A stretch of 64,000 nucleotides of DNA from contig NZ_WUFT01000012.1 in assembly GCF_010668805.1 (NCBI RefSeq), forward strand, positions 1 through 64,000. The letters are read 5' to 3'. Source of the DNA: Rhizobium phaseoli. GTDB taxonomy: Bacteria; Pseudomonadota; Alphaproteobacteria; Rhizobiales; Rhizobiaceae. A program made the translations under genes and the position numbers. The notes under the pieces were generated by a model that was given only the letters and a program-made list of their open reading frames with translations, ran no database searches and was not told where the DNA came from. How positions within the stretch are numbered: position 1 is the first letter of the stretch; each line of letters starts with the position of its first letter. Below are positions 1 through 8,083 of the stretch, piece by piece.

Positions 1-519
1 CCGCCAATTCCTCGTCGATGAACAATGCGATCCCGAGATGATCGAGCGTGTCATGGTCGATGAGGTGAAGCGCGTCCCATAGAATCGGCCGATCGAGCGC
101 GCGAAAATGCGTTCGCCGGACGCTCACGACCGACTGATGCCGACGCGCTTCGGGATCGCTTCGCGATGGCCTTACAGGTCTTCGTTGATCACTACCGGCG
201 GCGGTTCACGATTGAGCCGGATGCGGCAGCGGAATCCGCCACCGATTGAGATTACTTTCAATACCTACACCGAGCGTCTGCTTTGGAGCACGTTACAGGC
301 CGAACTGGACGACTGGCGCCGTCGCTTACCGAACGGAAGGTCTTCGCTAGATGCGCCCTGCAGCAAGCGAACTGCTCTCGGCCCCAAATCGGTCCCTCAT
401 CGAGCGCGAGCCGACTTCCGCTTCTGGCGCAAAGCGGAAGTTACCTCAAGCTGCCCCTGGCGCGCTGTTGCCTCAGCGCCTGTAAGGTTGGTGCCAGATG
501 ACCAAATCCCGAGGGAAAG
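1..519. other. Gene-poor left edge of the window
   Basis: No convincing complete gene is seen here. One plus-strand frame is open from base 2 to a TAG at 80-82 and could be the last 26 codons of a gene that starts outside the window, but I recognise no family in it. The other open frames show no domain and contain the translated inverted repeat at 414-441, so I treat them as chance. The stretch probably holds degenerate or intergenic DNA downstream of the minus-strand gene that ends at 520. Confidence 0.35.
414..441. repeat. Perfect 10-bp inverted repeat (hairpin)
   Basis: Arm 414-423 (acttccgctt) is the exact reverse complement of 432-441 (aagcggaagt), with an 8-base loop. From memory, similar short palindromes are frequent between genes in rhizobia. 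It lies about 80 bases downstream of the stop of the minus-strand gene at 520, so it could act as a terminator hairpin, though no T-run follows on that strand. Confidence 0.5.
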
Positions 520-1821
520 TCAGTCGCTATCTGCAGCCGCCTTCTTCGCCGCCTTGGGCGACAGCTTAAAATGAGCACCTTCTGGCCCGACTGAAACCTC
601 CGGGCCGAGCCCCATAACGGCACCGAGAGCTGAGAGGGAATTCACTTCGGAGTCCTTATTGCTGCTGACTTGGAAAAGTCCTGCGGTAGCGCCTTCGATC
701 CATCGCTCGGGCAGTGCCGCGCCTTCCTTCGTAGTCATCTCCATCGCGGTTTCAATGACCCAGCTCGCCCGGTTAATGTCCATCCCATACCGCTGTAGCT
801 CCCGCAATGAGCGGACGTCCTCGTCATAAGATGTCCGGAACATTGAAACTATGTAGCAGGTAAAGCCAACCGCTACAGCAGAGAGGAGGAAACCTCGGAC
901 AGCCATTAACCAAAGAAGAAAAGTATTATCCTTTGGCACCGTGGCGGGCATCTGAACATTGGTTGCCTGCGCCCCGGCACGCGCGAGTAAGTCGGCTACG
1001 TCAACAGAACTGCTGGCGGCAAGCGAGATGAAAGATTCAAAACTCTCGAAGGCAAGATAGGCGCATCCACCGATCGCCGCCATCGAGCAGAGAGTTACCA
1101 GAAGAAGCTTGTATGAGGACTGAGTTGACGACACTGGCCGCGCGAGCGATTCGCGGACTTCTAGCGTGATGTCCTCACGGAGTTTCCGCCGCGCAAACAT
1201 GTGATCGCTTGCGTCAACCTGGGCGATACGTTCGGCTAGCTTAGCTTCTTCAGCGCTGATCCGCTCGGCGCTCGCCCTTTCGACTTCGGCAAGCTCCTCC
1301 AGGACGCGTGTCCGTCGCTGCTCCAGGATCGATCGCTGTTCGGTGTAGTCACTTTCCAGCTTCTGTCGCAGCTCTGAAGTGTCTGCGACCATCTTTTGAT
1401 GTAGGTCGGCCAGCCCGGCGATCTCCGTCTGCAAGACGGTCAGTTCGTCCGATGGATTTCGGACGCTCTGCGGAGAGATCAGTTTGACGTTGTTCTCTAT
1501 AATTTCGTTTACGAGGAAAATCAGGTTTGCCGTCGCGCCGCGACCAGGTTCGATGTGCAGTGTGATGTCGTCGTAGTACGGGCTTGCTTGCCCAGCATGT
1601 GTACGGGGAATTTGGACGTTGAGGGCGTTATCGGGGGCTTTGTAGACTGCACGCGTGATGAAATAGGACGCCCTTTTTCGGGCCCGCAGTCTATCAATGT
1701 TGTCCCTATCGATGTTGGTGCCAACGTGGACCTGGATGCTCCCTCCTAGCCGGTCTTCTAGATCATACAGCAGCTTAATGATTGTTTGGTCATTGAGCTT
1801 GGTAACTACGTGATTCGACAT
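520..1821 (-). CDS. Uncharacterised membrane protein with coiled coil
   Basis: A 433-residue protein I cannot assign to a family. The first 120 residues look like a globular cytosolic domain. Residues 125-225 are rich in Glu, Lys, Arg and Leu (many EL, ER and AEL repeats) and should form a long coiled coil. Two hydrophobic stretches follow, near 236-257 and 303-328, separated by a loop of about 45 residues. A cytosolic tail ends in a Lys/Ala-rich segment. With two membrane passes, both long ends would be on the cytosolic side. It is transcribed alone on the minus strand, with a 350-base gap upstream, so it is likely a single-gene unit. A tethering or sensing role is possible, but nothing in the sequence decides it. 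Confidence 0.75.
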   Translation of the reverse strand: MSNHVVTKLNDQTIIKLLYDLEDRLGGSIQVHVGTNIDRDNIDRLRARKRASYFITRAVYKAPDNALNVQIPRTHAGQASPYYDDITLHIEPGRGATANLIFLVNEIIENNVKLISPQSVRNPSDELTVLQTEIAGLADLHQKMVADTSELRQKLESDYTEQRSILEQRRTRVLEELAEVERASAERISAEEAKLAERIAQVDASDHMFARRKLREDITLEVRESLARPVSSTQSSYKLLLVTLCSMAAIGGCAYLAFESFESFISLAASSSVDVADLLARAGAQATNVQMPATVPKDNTFLLWLMAVRGFLLSAVAVGFTCYIVSMFRTSYDEDVRSLRELQRYGMDINRASWVIETAMEMTTKEGAALPERWIEGATAGLFQVSSNKDSEVNSLSALGAVMGLGPEVSVGPEGAHFKLSPKAAKKAAADSD

Positions 1822-2173
1822 TTACTACCCCAGTCCAGTTAGCCGACGTTATCAGGATTTGTTGCCAAGATTCGAGGGGTAAACCATCGCTATGCTGTGG
1901 GTAATGAGAGTGCCTCAGCCGTCGGTAAGCTATTTGTGGGAGTGTGGACGGTCTTACGCAGGAGAAGGCGGATCTCGTCCTGCAGTAATTGACTGTAAGT
2001 AAATTTCTGCGGCGCATCCGATTGAAAACAAGGAAGGCCGAACCGCTCTAGCTGATTTATATATTGTATCGGTCGATCACAGCTTAGTTGTTGCGTTCGA
2101 AGTTCCGAGAGCTGCGGCGATGCCAACCGCCGGCCTCCGCGGTGTAGCGGCCGTCGGTCTCTGCCGAGCGTCG
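1822..2173. other. Intergenic region upstream of the coiled-coil gene
   Basis: The 350 bases between two minus-strand genes show no recognisable coding region. The part nearest 1822-1990 is more AT-rich than its surroundings and should hold the promoter of the coiled-coil membrane protein. The part near 2100-2170 is GC-rich and lies just downstream of the LysR stop codon. Confidence 0.4.
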
Positions 2174-3058
2174 CTAGCCAAACCGTTCCACCAGGAAATC
2201 TATTACCGTCCGCAACATCGCTGTCGGCCGGCGGTTTGGCGCATAGACGAGGGACATCGGAACAGGCTTGTAGGACCATTCCGGCAGCACCTGCTCAAGC
2301 CGTCCTTCGGCGATATCGGCGGCGAGCAGCAATTCCGGCTGAAGCACAATGCCCGCGCCGCTGAGCGCTGCCATTCGCAGTGCTGCCCCCTGGTTGGTGG
2401 AGAATTTTCCGGAAATCAACACATCGCGCATTTCGCCTCCCGGCCCGACCAGGTGCCAGCGATCCTGCATGCGCCAATAGGAGTGGCCGAGGCAGAGATG
2501 GTTCGTCAGAGCCTCAGGCGAGGCCGGCCGGCCATGGCGGGCAAGATAATCCAGCGAGGCAGCGAGAATCCGCCGATAGGGCGTGAGCGGGCGGGCGACC
2601 AGGCTGTCGTCGGATGTCGGGCCGATGTGGATGCCGAGCTCGAACCCCTCGCCGACGAGGTCATGGACATTATTGTCGAGCGATAGCTCGATGCTGACGT
2701 CGGGATAGGCGTTCTGGTAATCGATCAGCGCCGGCACCAGGATCTGCGTCCCGAAGCTGACGGGTGCAACCAGCCGAAGCCGGCCGCGAGGCGCCGATTG
2801 CAGCTCGCTGGCCGAAGCTTCGGCCAGCGCCACTTCGGAAAGCGCACGTTTGCAGCGCTCGTAATAAAGCTGGCCAACCTCTGTGAGCTGATGGCGTCGC
2901 GTGGTGCGATGGATCAGCTTCGCCCCGAGCCGGGTCTCGATGGTCTTGATGTGCTTGGCAACCATGGCAGGCGACACTTGCGCGATCCCTGCCGCCGCCG
3001 CGAAACTGCCGTTGTCGATGACCCGAACGAACATCGTCATGCCGGCCAGCTTGTCCAT
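2174..3058 (-). CDS. LysR-family transcriptional regulator
   Basis: A 294-residue protein of normal LysR length. Residues 1-60 form the winged helix-turn-helix (MDKLAGMTMFVRVIDNGSFA start, then RLGAKLIHRTTRR). From about residue 90 the periplasmic-binding-protein-like effector domain follows (RGRLRLVAPVSFG, then a second lobe with GAGIVLQPELLLA). The GMTMFVRVIDNGSFAAAA opening is typical of the single-domain regulators that control one neighbouring enzyme gene. The gene is divergent from the tautomerase gene at 3184 across a 125-base gap, so it probably controls that gene and itself. The effector is unknown. Confidence 0.9.
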   Translation of the reverse strand: MDKLAGMTMFVRVIDNGSFAAAAGIAQVSPAMVAKHIKTIETRLGAKLIHRTTRRHQLTEVGQLYYERCKRALSEVALAEASASELQSAPRGRLRLVAPVSFGTQILVPALIDYQNAYPDVSIELSLDNNVHDLVGEGFELGIHIGPTSDDSLVARPLTPYRRILAASLDYLARHGRPASPEALTNHLCLGHSYWRMQDRWHLVGPGGEMRDVLISGKFSTNQGAALRMAALSGAGIVLQPELLLAADIAEGRLEQVLPEWSYKPVPMSLVYAPNRRPTAMLRTVIDFLVERFG

Positions 3059-3183
3059 GATTGCCTACCTGTTGGTTTCGAATGACGATACCGGGAGCTT
3101 ATTTATCAACCTCAGCATTTACAACATAGTGGTCACGTCCGAGCCAAGGCGATGGATATAACCGATATGACCAAGGAGAAAAC
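3059..3183. promoter_or_regulatory. Divergent promoter between LysR and tautomerase genes
   Basis: This 125-base gap separates two divergent starts. Bases about 3097-3132 are clearly AT-rich against a GC-rich background, as expected for overlapping promoters and a LysR binding site. Several T-N11-A spacings are present but no single strong palindrome stands out. An AAGGAG ribosome site at 3173-3178 serves the tautomerase start at 3184. Confidence 0.5.
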
Positions 3184-3290
3184 ATGCCTATTCTTCACCT
3201 GCAGATGCATCCCGGCCGCACCGACGATCAGAAGCGCGCCTTCGCCCGCGAAGCGACCAAGGCCGCCGTCGAAACGCTGGCATGCCCGCC
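3176..3290 (+). repeat. 115-bp direct repeat, copy 1 (tautomerase 5' end)
   Basis: This copy covers part of the ribosome site and the first 36 codons of the intact tautomerase gene. It matches 5575-5689 at a constant offset of 2399 bases with only about four single-base differences. The two copies are in direct orientation and enclose the cyclase gene. Homology stops abruptly at both ends. Confidence 0.9.
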
Positions 3291-3369
3291 GGAATCGGTG
3301 GAAATCCTGATAACGGAGATTGCCAAGGATTTCTGGGCGGTCGGCGGCAAGCTGAAATCCGAGGCCTGA
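3184..3369 (+). CDS. 4-oxalocrotonate tautomerase family protein
   Basis: A 61-residue member of the tautomerase superfamily, which keeps a catalytic Pro as residue 1 after Met removal. The protein starts MPILHLQMHPGRTDDQKRAF, with Pro1 and the Arg11 position both present. The Arg39 position of classical 4-oxalocrotonate tautomerase is a Glu here, and Phe50 is replaced by Trp in a DFWAVGG motif. The substrate may therefore differ from 2-hydroxymuconate. Such enzymes form hexamers in the cytosol. The start is fixed by an AAGGAG site 5 bases upstream. The gene is divergent from a LysR gene that probably regulates it. Its 5' part is duplicated at 5575-5689. Confidence 0.88.
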   Translation: MPILHLQMHPGRTDDQKRAFAREATKAAVETLACPPESVEILITEIAKDFWAVGGKLKSEA

Positions 3370-3376
3370 GAGACGA

Positions 3377-3405
3377 CCCGCAGCATCGAAGGCTCGAGCT
3401 GCGGG
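3377..3405 (+). terminator. Hairpin downstream of the tautomerase gene
   Basis: CCCGCAGC at 3377-3384 pairs with GCTGCGGG at 3398-3405 around a 13-base loop, 8 bases after the tautomerase stop codon. No U-run follows, so it is a terminator-like hairpin rather than a textbook intrinsic terminator. The bases from here to 3705 hold no recognisable gene and form the leader region of the cyclase. Confidence 0.45.
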
Positions 3406-3705
3406 ACGCCGCCATGCTATTGGGCAGGGAGCCGGCACGCGCCTCCCGTGTTGACCGCGTCGGGCGACCGGTTGACTTGCTGGCTGCTGCGAATCCACCG
3501 CCCGCAAGCTGGGGCCACCTGGCTTCGCCCGGACTTAGGCTTTCGGCATCTGAGCCATGGCGGAGTTTGCCCGAAAGCAGACATCGTCGACGAACACGCT
3601 GTAGGTCGCAAATACACCAGAGAACTTGATCTCAGCCGAGATCGCTCGGGGCAGAAGTTCCCCTGTCTCTGTCTTCCTGCTATCGTAGAGATGGGGGACG
3701 GCTCT

Positions 3706-5475
3706 ATGAGCGAGAATCGCAAGCTGGCCGCAATTCTGGCCGCGGACGTAGTCGGATACAGCCGGCTCGCCAGCGAGGACGAAGATCGCACCCTGGCAAG
3801 GTTGCGGGCACTGCGCAGCGACCTGATCGATCCAACCATCGCAGTGCACAACGGCCGTGTCATCAAGCGCACTGGTGACGGAGCGCTGGCCGAATTCCGC
3901 AGCGTTGTCGATGCCGTGCGCTGCGCCATCGAGGTGCAGAACGGCATGGTCGACCGCAATGCCGGCGTTCAGCAGGATCGGCGCATCGAGTTCCGGATCG
4001 GCATCCATCTGGGGGACGTAGTAGAGGAATTCGATGGCGACCTGATGGGCGACGGCGTCAACATCGCCTCGCGTCTCGAGGGTATCGCGGCCCCCGGCGC
4101 TATTTGCCTGTCCGAGGACGCCTATCGCCAGGTCAGGGCGAGACTCGATCTCTCCGTCAGCGATCTCGGCAACACGCAGCTCAAGAACATTGCCGAGCCG
4201 ATCCGGATCTATTCGCTCCAGGTCGGCACCGCCGCGGAGGTAAAGCCAGGAGTGATCGCCGCCGTTGCTCGTGCGCCGGCCGCATTGCCGTTGGACCTCT
4301 CGATTGCCGTGCTGCCATTCGTCAACATGAGCGGCGATGCCGAGCAGGAGTACTTCGCTGACGGCATCTCCGAAGATATCATCACAGCTCTATCGAAGCT
4401 GTCGCAGCTGTTTGTCATCGCTCGCAACTCGTCGTTTAGCTTCAAGGGCCGGAACGTGAACGTGCAGGAAGTGGGCGACAGCCTCAAAGTGCGCTACGTG
4501 CTGGAAGGAAGCGTTCGCAAATCAGGCAACAAGGTGAGGATCACCGCGCAGCTGATTGATGCCACCACCGGCGGGCATCAGTGGGCGGAGCGTTTCGATC
4601 GCGACCTGACCGATATCTTCGCAGTGCAGGATGACGTCACGCAGCAGATCGTAGGCGCTCTGGAACTCAAGCTGACGGCCGGAGACCAGCAGCGGCTCGC
4701 GACCGAGCAGACTCAAAATCTGGAAGCCTATGACTGCTTCTTGCGGGGCCGTGAACACATGTGGCGGCTGACGAGAGAGCAGAACATTCAGGGCCGGCAA
4801 TTGCTGCAGCGCGCCGTCGACCTGGACCCGAAATTCGCCCCGGCGCACGCGTTCCTCGCCGTGACGCACGGGCTGGCCTACGTTAACCAGTGGAGCCGAT
4901 CACCGTCGAAATCGCTGGAACAGGCGACCGAGGCTGCGACGCTGGCGGTGGCGCTCGACGATCGGTATCCGTACGCACATTGGGCGCTGGCCGTCGTCAA
5001 CTTGTACCTGCGACGACTTGACGTGGCCATCCGCGAGGCTGAACGCGCGATCGCGCTTGCTCCCAACCTTGTCGAGGGCCACGAGAGCCTCGGAAACGCG
5101 CTGCACTATGCGGGCAGATCCGACGAGGCCCTCGTCTGCTTCGAGCGGGCGATCGCCTTGAATCCATATTATCCAGACATTTTTCTGCACTTCCACGCGC
5201 AGGCGATGTTCCAGTTGGGCAGGTACGAGGAGGCCGTTGTCTTCCTGAAGCGACGACTGGTCCGCAATCCGGCCACCGACATCTCACGTGTGTTGCTGGC
5301 GGCGAGCTATGGTCACTTGGGCTGCGTGGCGGAGGCGCGCGGGCAGTGGGAGGAAGTGTTCCGGATCAATCCCGATTATTCGCTGGAGCACAGGCGCAAA
5401 GTGCTGCCCTACAAGAACCCTGCCGATTTCGAGCGCATTGTGGACGGGCTGCGCAAAGCTGGCCTCATCGAGTGA
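3706..5475 (+). CDS. Class III adenylate/guanylate cyclase with TolB-like and TPR regions
   Basis: I place the start at ATG 3706 (MSENRKLAAILAADVVGYSR), behind a GGGGGACGG stretch; an in-frame ATG at 3691 is the alternative, and the further upstream open frame lacks family similarity. This gives 589 residues. Residues 5-180 are a class III cyclase domain: LAADVVGYSRL carries the first metal Asp, GDGALAEF the second metal region, and GDGVNIASRLEG the Asn/Arg catalytic pair. Residues about 200-330 resemble the TolB/FlgO-like N-terminal domain (SIAVLPFVNMSGDAEQEYFA). The rest is helical TPR-like repeat. This architecture is common in rhizobia, where cells carry many such cyclases. No membrane segment is seen, so it should be soluble and make cAMP or cGMP. 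The sensed signal is unknown. Confidence 0.88.
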   Translation: MSENRKLAAILAADVVGYSRLASEDEDRTLARLRALRSDLIDPTIAVHNGRVIKRTGDGALAEFRSVVDAVRCAIEVQNGMVDRNAGVQQDRRIEFRIGIHLGDVVEEFDGDLMGDGVNIASRLEGIAAPGAICLSEDAYRQVRARLDLSVSDLGNTQLKNIAEPIRIYSLQVGTAAEVKPGVIAAVARAPAALPLDLSIAVLPFVNMSGDAEQEYFADGISEDIITALSKLSQLFVIARNSSFSFKGRNVNVQEVGDSLKVRYVLEGSVRKSGNKVRITAQLIDATTGGHQWAERFDRDLTDIFAVQDDVTQQIVGALELKLTAGDQQRLATEQTQNLEAYDCFLRGREHMWRLTREQNIQGRQLLQRAVDLDPKFAPAHAFLAVTHGLAYVNQWSRSPSKSLEQATEAATLAVALDDRYPYAHWALAVVNLYLRRLDVAIREAERAIALAPNLVEGHESLGNALHYAGRSDEALVCFERAIALNPYYPDIFLHFHAQAMFQLGRYEEAVVFLKRRLVRNPATDISRVLLAASYGHLGCVAEARGQWEEVFRINPDYSLEHRRKVLPYKNPADFERIVDGLRKAGLIE

Positions 5476-5574
5476 TGTATTCCATCGCCGGCAGTCGTCC
5501 CAGAGCTTCCGTACGGCTCCACAAACGCACGCCGCCTTGTATCTGGTTCGCCTCAGATTGTGCGAACGAACATC

Positions 5575-5689
5575 GAGAAAACATGCCTATTCTTCACCTG
5601 CAGATGCATCCCGGCCGAACCGACGATCAGAAACGCGCCTTCGCCCGCGAAGCGACCAAGGCCGCCGTGGAAACGCTGGCATGCCCGCC
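5575..5689 (+). repeat. 115-bp direct repeat, copy 2
   Basis: Near-identical copy of 3176-3290, placed between the cyclase and the ArsR gene. It carries the ATG and 36 codons of the tautomerase, then diverges immediately after the codons for CPP. Confidence 0.9.
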
Positions 5690-5690
5690 A
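5583..5690 (+). pseudogene. 5' fragment of a tautomerase gene
   Basis: Starting at ATG 5583 the frame reads MPILHLQMHPGRTDDQKRAF and continues to residue 36, identical in protein sequence to the intact tautomerase, then leaves the family. The fragment lacks the second strand and C-terminus needed for a working tautomerase. The frame stays open and runs without a stop into the ArsR gene at 5757, so translation from 5583 would give an ArsR with a 58-residue tautomerase-derived extension. The full AAGGAG ribosome site of the original is not kept (only GAGAAAAC precedes the ATG), so I treat it as a remnant. Confidence 0.75.
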
Positions 5691-5732
5691 GCGACACCAG
5701 AAAATCGTCTCGAAAACAGGCTTGCGAAAGAG

Positions 5733-5748
5733 ATAAGTGTGTGCTTAT
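5733..5748. promoter_or_regulatory. Candidate ArsR operator
   Basis: The imperfectly spaced inverted repeat ATAAG-TGTGTG-CTTAT lies 8-24 bases before the ArsR start codon. ArsR-family repressors often bind short AT-containing inverted repeats over their own promoter. The support is position and symmetry only. Confidence 0.35.
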
Positions 5749-5756
5749 GTGTTGGC

Positions 5757-6071
5757 ATGATCGAGAATGACTTTTTCCGGGCTTTGGCAGACCCGACCCG
5801 CCGCGCGATCTTTGAGAAGCTGGCGGCGGGGAGCATGAACGCCAGCGCCTTGCGTGAAGGCATGGAGATCAGCCAGCCGGCAATGTCGCAACACCTTGCA
5901 GTTCTGCGCAGTGCAAAGCTCGTGAGGGAAGAACGACAGGGGCGTTTCGTGAACTACGAAGTCGATCCGGAGGGGCTAGCTCTCATCGCTCAATGGCTGG
6001 CGAAGTATCGCGCCTATTGGCCCGACCGCATCGCAGCTCTCAAGGTCTTGCTGAAGGATATGGATCAATGA
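5757..6071 (+). CDS. ArsR-family transcriptional repressor
   Basis: A 104-residue winged-helix protein. MIENDFFRALADPTRRAIFE at the start and ISQPAMSQHLAVLR near residue 45 are the hallmarks of the ArsR/SmtB family, with the recognition helix in the second motif. No CxC metal-binding motif is visible, so it belongs to the non-metal group usually paired with SRPBCC (AHSA1) proteins. The stop codon overlaps the next start (ATGA at 6068-6071), which shows a translationally coupled operon. Start 5757 gives the family's usual length. An upstream in-frame ATG at 5583 would add the duplicated tautomerase fragment. Confidence 0.88.
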   Translation: MIENDFFRALADPTRRAIFEKLAAGSMNASALREGMEISQPAMSQHLAVLRSAKLVREERQGRFVNYEVDPEGLALIAQWLAKYRAYWPDRIAALKVLLKDMDQ

Positions 6072-6427
6072 ACGAACAAAAGACCGAGGAGCAGAATAGC
6101 GGCGTCGAGCTGGAATTTGACTTGGTCGATCCGCCGCACAAGGTCTGGCGCGCCCTTAGTATTCCCGAATTTCGGGAAAGGTGGTTGCCAAAGCAGGCAT
6201 TGGCCGATCCCGATGCGATCGCCGTCACTCCCGGCCAGGAAGTCCGCTACAGGCTGCGCGACGACAGCCCACCATTCCTTGAAAGTACCGTGACGTTCAC
6301 GATCACACCGAACGCAACGGGCGGCACCTGCCTTCGGATCGTCCACGATCTGACGGACGGAAGGCTCGACCGGATGGCGAGGGCGGCTGCGAACAGCAAC
6401 AGCCCGCTCCTCATGCTCGCCGCCTGA
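6068..6427 (+). CDS. SRPBCC (AHSA1-like) domain protein
   Basis: A 119-residue protein with the START-like fold pattern of AHSA1/activator of Hsp90 ATPase homologues. LEFDLVDPPHKVWRALSIPE near residue 13 is the typical opening, followed by FRERWLPKQA. It is shorter than the usual 140-160 residues because the C-terminal helix region is reduced. Such proteins bind small hydrophobic ligands and are regularly encoded directly after an ArsR repressor, as here (4-base overlap). Its ligand is unknown. Confidence 0.8.
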   Translation: MNEQKTEEQNSGVELEFDLVDPPHKVWRALSIPEFRERWLPKQALADPDAIAVTPGQEVRYRLRDDSPPFLESTVTFTITPNATGGTCLRIVHDLTDGRLDRMARAAANSNSPLLMLAA

Positions 6428-6472
6428 CGCGGCGAGCCTCACCCTAAAACTCTGGAAGTTTGGAGGTCGCCG

Positions 6473-7084
6473 ATGCGCGAAGCGATGCAACTCGTCCCTA
6501 TGGTCGTAGAACAGTCCAGCCGGGGAGAACGATCATTCGATATTTATTCCCGGCTTCTGCGCGAGCGGATTATCTTTCTCAATGGCGAGGTGAACGACAC
6601 CGTTTCGGCCCTCGTCTGCGCGCAGCTGCTGTTTCTGGAAGCAGAAAATCCCAAAAAGCCTATCAACCTCTATATCAATTCGCCGGGCGGCGTCGTGACC
6701 AGCGGCCTCGCCATGTATGACACCATGCGCTACATCCGCGCGCCGGTTCACACGCTCTGCATGGGTACGGCCCGCTCCATGGGATCGTTTCTGCTGATGG
6801 CGGGCGAGCCGGGCGAACGGGCCACCCTGCCAAATGCAAGTATCCTGATCCACCAGCCGTCAGGCGGCTTTCAGGGGCAGGCGTCCGATATGCAAATTCA
6901 CGCCGAGGAAATCCTGAAAACAAAGCAGCGTATGACACGGCTCTACGCGGAACATTGCGGGCGCTCCTATGAGGATTTTGAACGCGCGATGGACCGCGAC
7001 CGCTTCATGACGCCGCAAGAAGCATTGGAATGGGGCTTGATCGACAAGATCATGCAGGTCCGCGAAGCCCCGGCCGATCAGTAA
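6473..7084 (+). CDS. clpP: ATP-dependent Clp protease proteolytic subunit (ClpP paralogue)
   Basis: A 203-residue ClpP. The Ser-His-Asp triad is complete: Ser in the TARSMGSFLL motif, His in ILIHQPSGGFQGQA, and Asp in DRDRFMTPQEALEWG. It should form the cytosolic tetradecameric chamber fed by ClpA or ClpX. TGGAGGT at 6461-6467 is a strong ribosome site for ATG 6473. No Clp ATPase gene is adjacent. Its position 45 bases after an ArsR/SRPBCC pair suggests a stress-responsive accessory copy rather than the housekeeping clpP, which usually sits beside clpX. Confidence 0.92.
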   Translation: MREAMQLVPMVVEQSSRGERSFDIYSRLLRERIIFLNGEVNDTVSALVCAQLLFLEAENPKKPINLYINSPGGVVTSGLAMYDTMRYIRAPVHTLCMGTARSMGSFLLMAGEPGERATLPNASILIHQPSGGFQGQASDMQIHAEEILKTKQRMTRLYAEHCGRSYEDFERAMDRDRFMTPQEALEWGLIDKIMQVREAPADQ

Positions 7085-7109
7085 GGGATATGGCCCCAAA
7101 TCGCGATTT

Positions 7110-7331
7110 AATCCTCGATGCGGCTGGGAAAGCCGGGCCGAGTTGCCGAGAAGCCAGCCCCACTCTCCGTCGTCCTCGGCCTTGAGCCGAGGACCCACGC
7201 TACGACTGCTGGCGGATGTGGCGTGGATTCCAGGTTCAAGGCCTGGAATGTGAGGGATGGAGCTAAGATCGCTGGAGATCGCTCACACTGAGCGCAAGCG
7301 AAGGGCAAGCGTGAAAGGCTTGCCGTGTGGC
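7110..7331. repeat. Intergenic mosaic repeat, copy 1
   Basis: About 220 bases nearly repeated at 7590-7809. It contains two palindromes: GTCCTCGGC/GCCGAGGAC with loop CTTGA near 7168-7190, and ATTCCAGG/CCTGGAAT shortly after. The layout of several palindromes in one non-coding unit resembles the RIME-type elements of Rhizobium. Confidence 0.8.
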
Positions 7332-7589
7332 TCGGCACCAACGACGATTAGTCTATCCATAGACGACTGCTGCTGGTGCGAAGCGGCCGAGCAGCCTTGT
7401 CGCCTTTTGGCCCGAAGCGGTCCTTGGCTCGCGCATTGCATATTTGCGAAGCAAGGCGATGGAAGGAGCGAAGGGCGATGGTAAAGGCGTGCCGTGTGGC
7501 GCTCTCATCCGACCCTGCGGGCCACTGCCCGGGGTTGAGCCACCGGTCTCAACCCGTCCTTCGGCCCCCCAGGGTGCCTCACCGCGCCC

Positions 7590-7809
7590 AATCCTCGATG
7601 CGGCTGGGAAAATCGGGCCAAGTTGGCGAGAAGCCACCCCCACTCTCCGTCGTCCTCGGCCTTGAGCCGAGGACCCACGCCACGACTGCTGGAGCATGAG
7701 GCGTGGATTCCAGGCTCAAGGCCTGGAATGTGAGGGATGGAGCTAAGATCGCTGGAGGTGGCACACTGAGCGCAAGCGAAGGGCAATCGTGACAGGCGTG
7801 CCGTGTGGC
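7590..7809. repeat. Intergenic mosaic repeat, copy 2
   Basis: Second copy of the 7110-7331 unit, same orientation, with scattered single-base changes. The tail of the unit (agcgaagggc to gccgtgtggc) also occurs a third time near 7468-7501, so the region has grown by shuffling of modules. Confidence 0.8.
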
Positions 7810-7810
7810 C

Positions 7811-8032
7811 CCCTCATCCGCCCTACGGGCACCGCCCGGGGTTGAGCCACGGGTCTCAACCCGTCCTTCGGACCCCCGCTGGGGAGAAGAGGGAGATTGC
7901 CGGTTCGCCAAAGACTCCATTGGATGGAGTGCCTTTGGTAGGTGGATTCGTTTGGCAGTATCGACGCACCTCGCTCCCCTCTTCTCCCCAGCGGGGAGAA
8001 GGTGGCCCGCAGGGTCGGATGAGGGAGCCGCA
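7811..8032. repeat. Palindrome-bounded intergenic element
   Basis: The left end (ctcatccgccctacgggc, then ccgctggggagaagagg) reappears in inverted orientation at the right end (ctcttctccccagcgg, then gggtcggatgaggg). The left module also occurs at 7503-7569. The structure is that of a small non-autonomous palindromic element. It encodes nothing recognisable. Together with the two copies before it, it fills most of the 1-kb gap between clpP and the DUF982 gene. Confidence 0.7.
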
Positions 8033-8083
8033 GGCACCAACGACGATTTGACATGAAAAGGCGGGTAGCTCTTGAAATTCGGG

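Noticed and set aside
1..519. Insertion-sequence or integrase remnant at the left edge
   Set aside because: No transposase motif, terminal repeats or target duplication could be found.
3448..3705. N-terminal extension of the cyclase frame
   Set aside because: The 86 extra codons have no similarity, no ribosome site fits, and the cyclase domain starts right after ATG 3706.
7085..8083. CRISPR array
   Set aside because: Repeat units are long, palindromic and irregularly spaced, with no short regular repeats or spacers and no cas genes.
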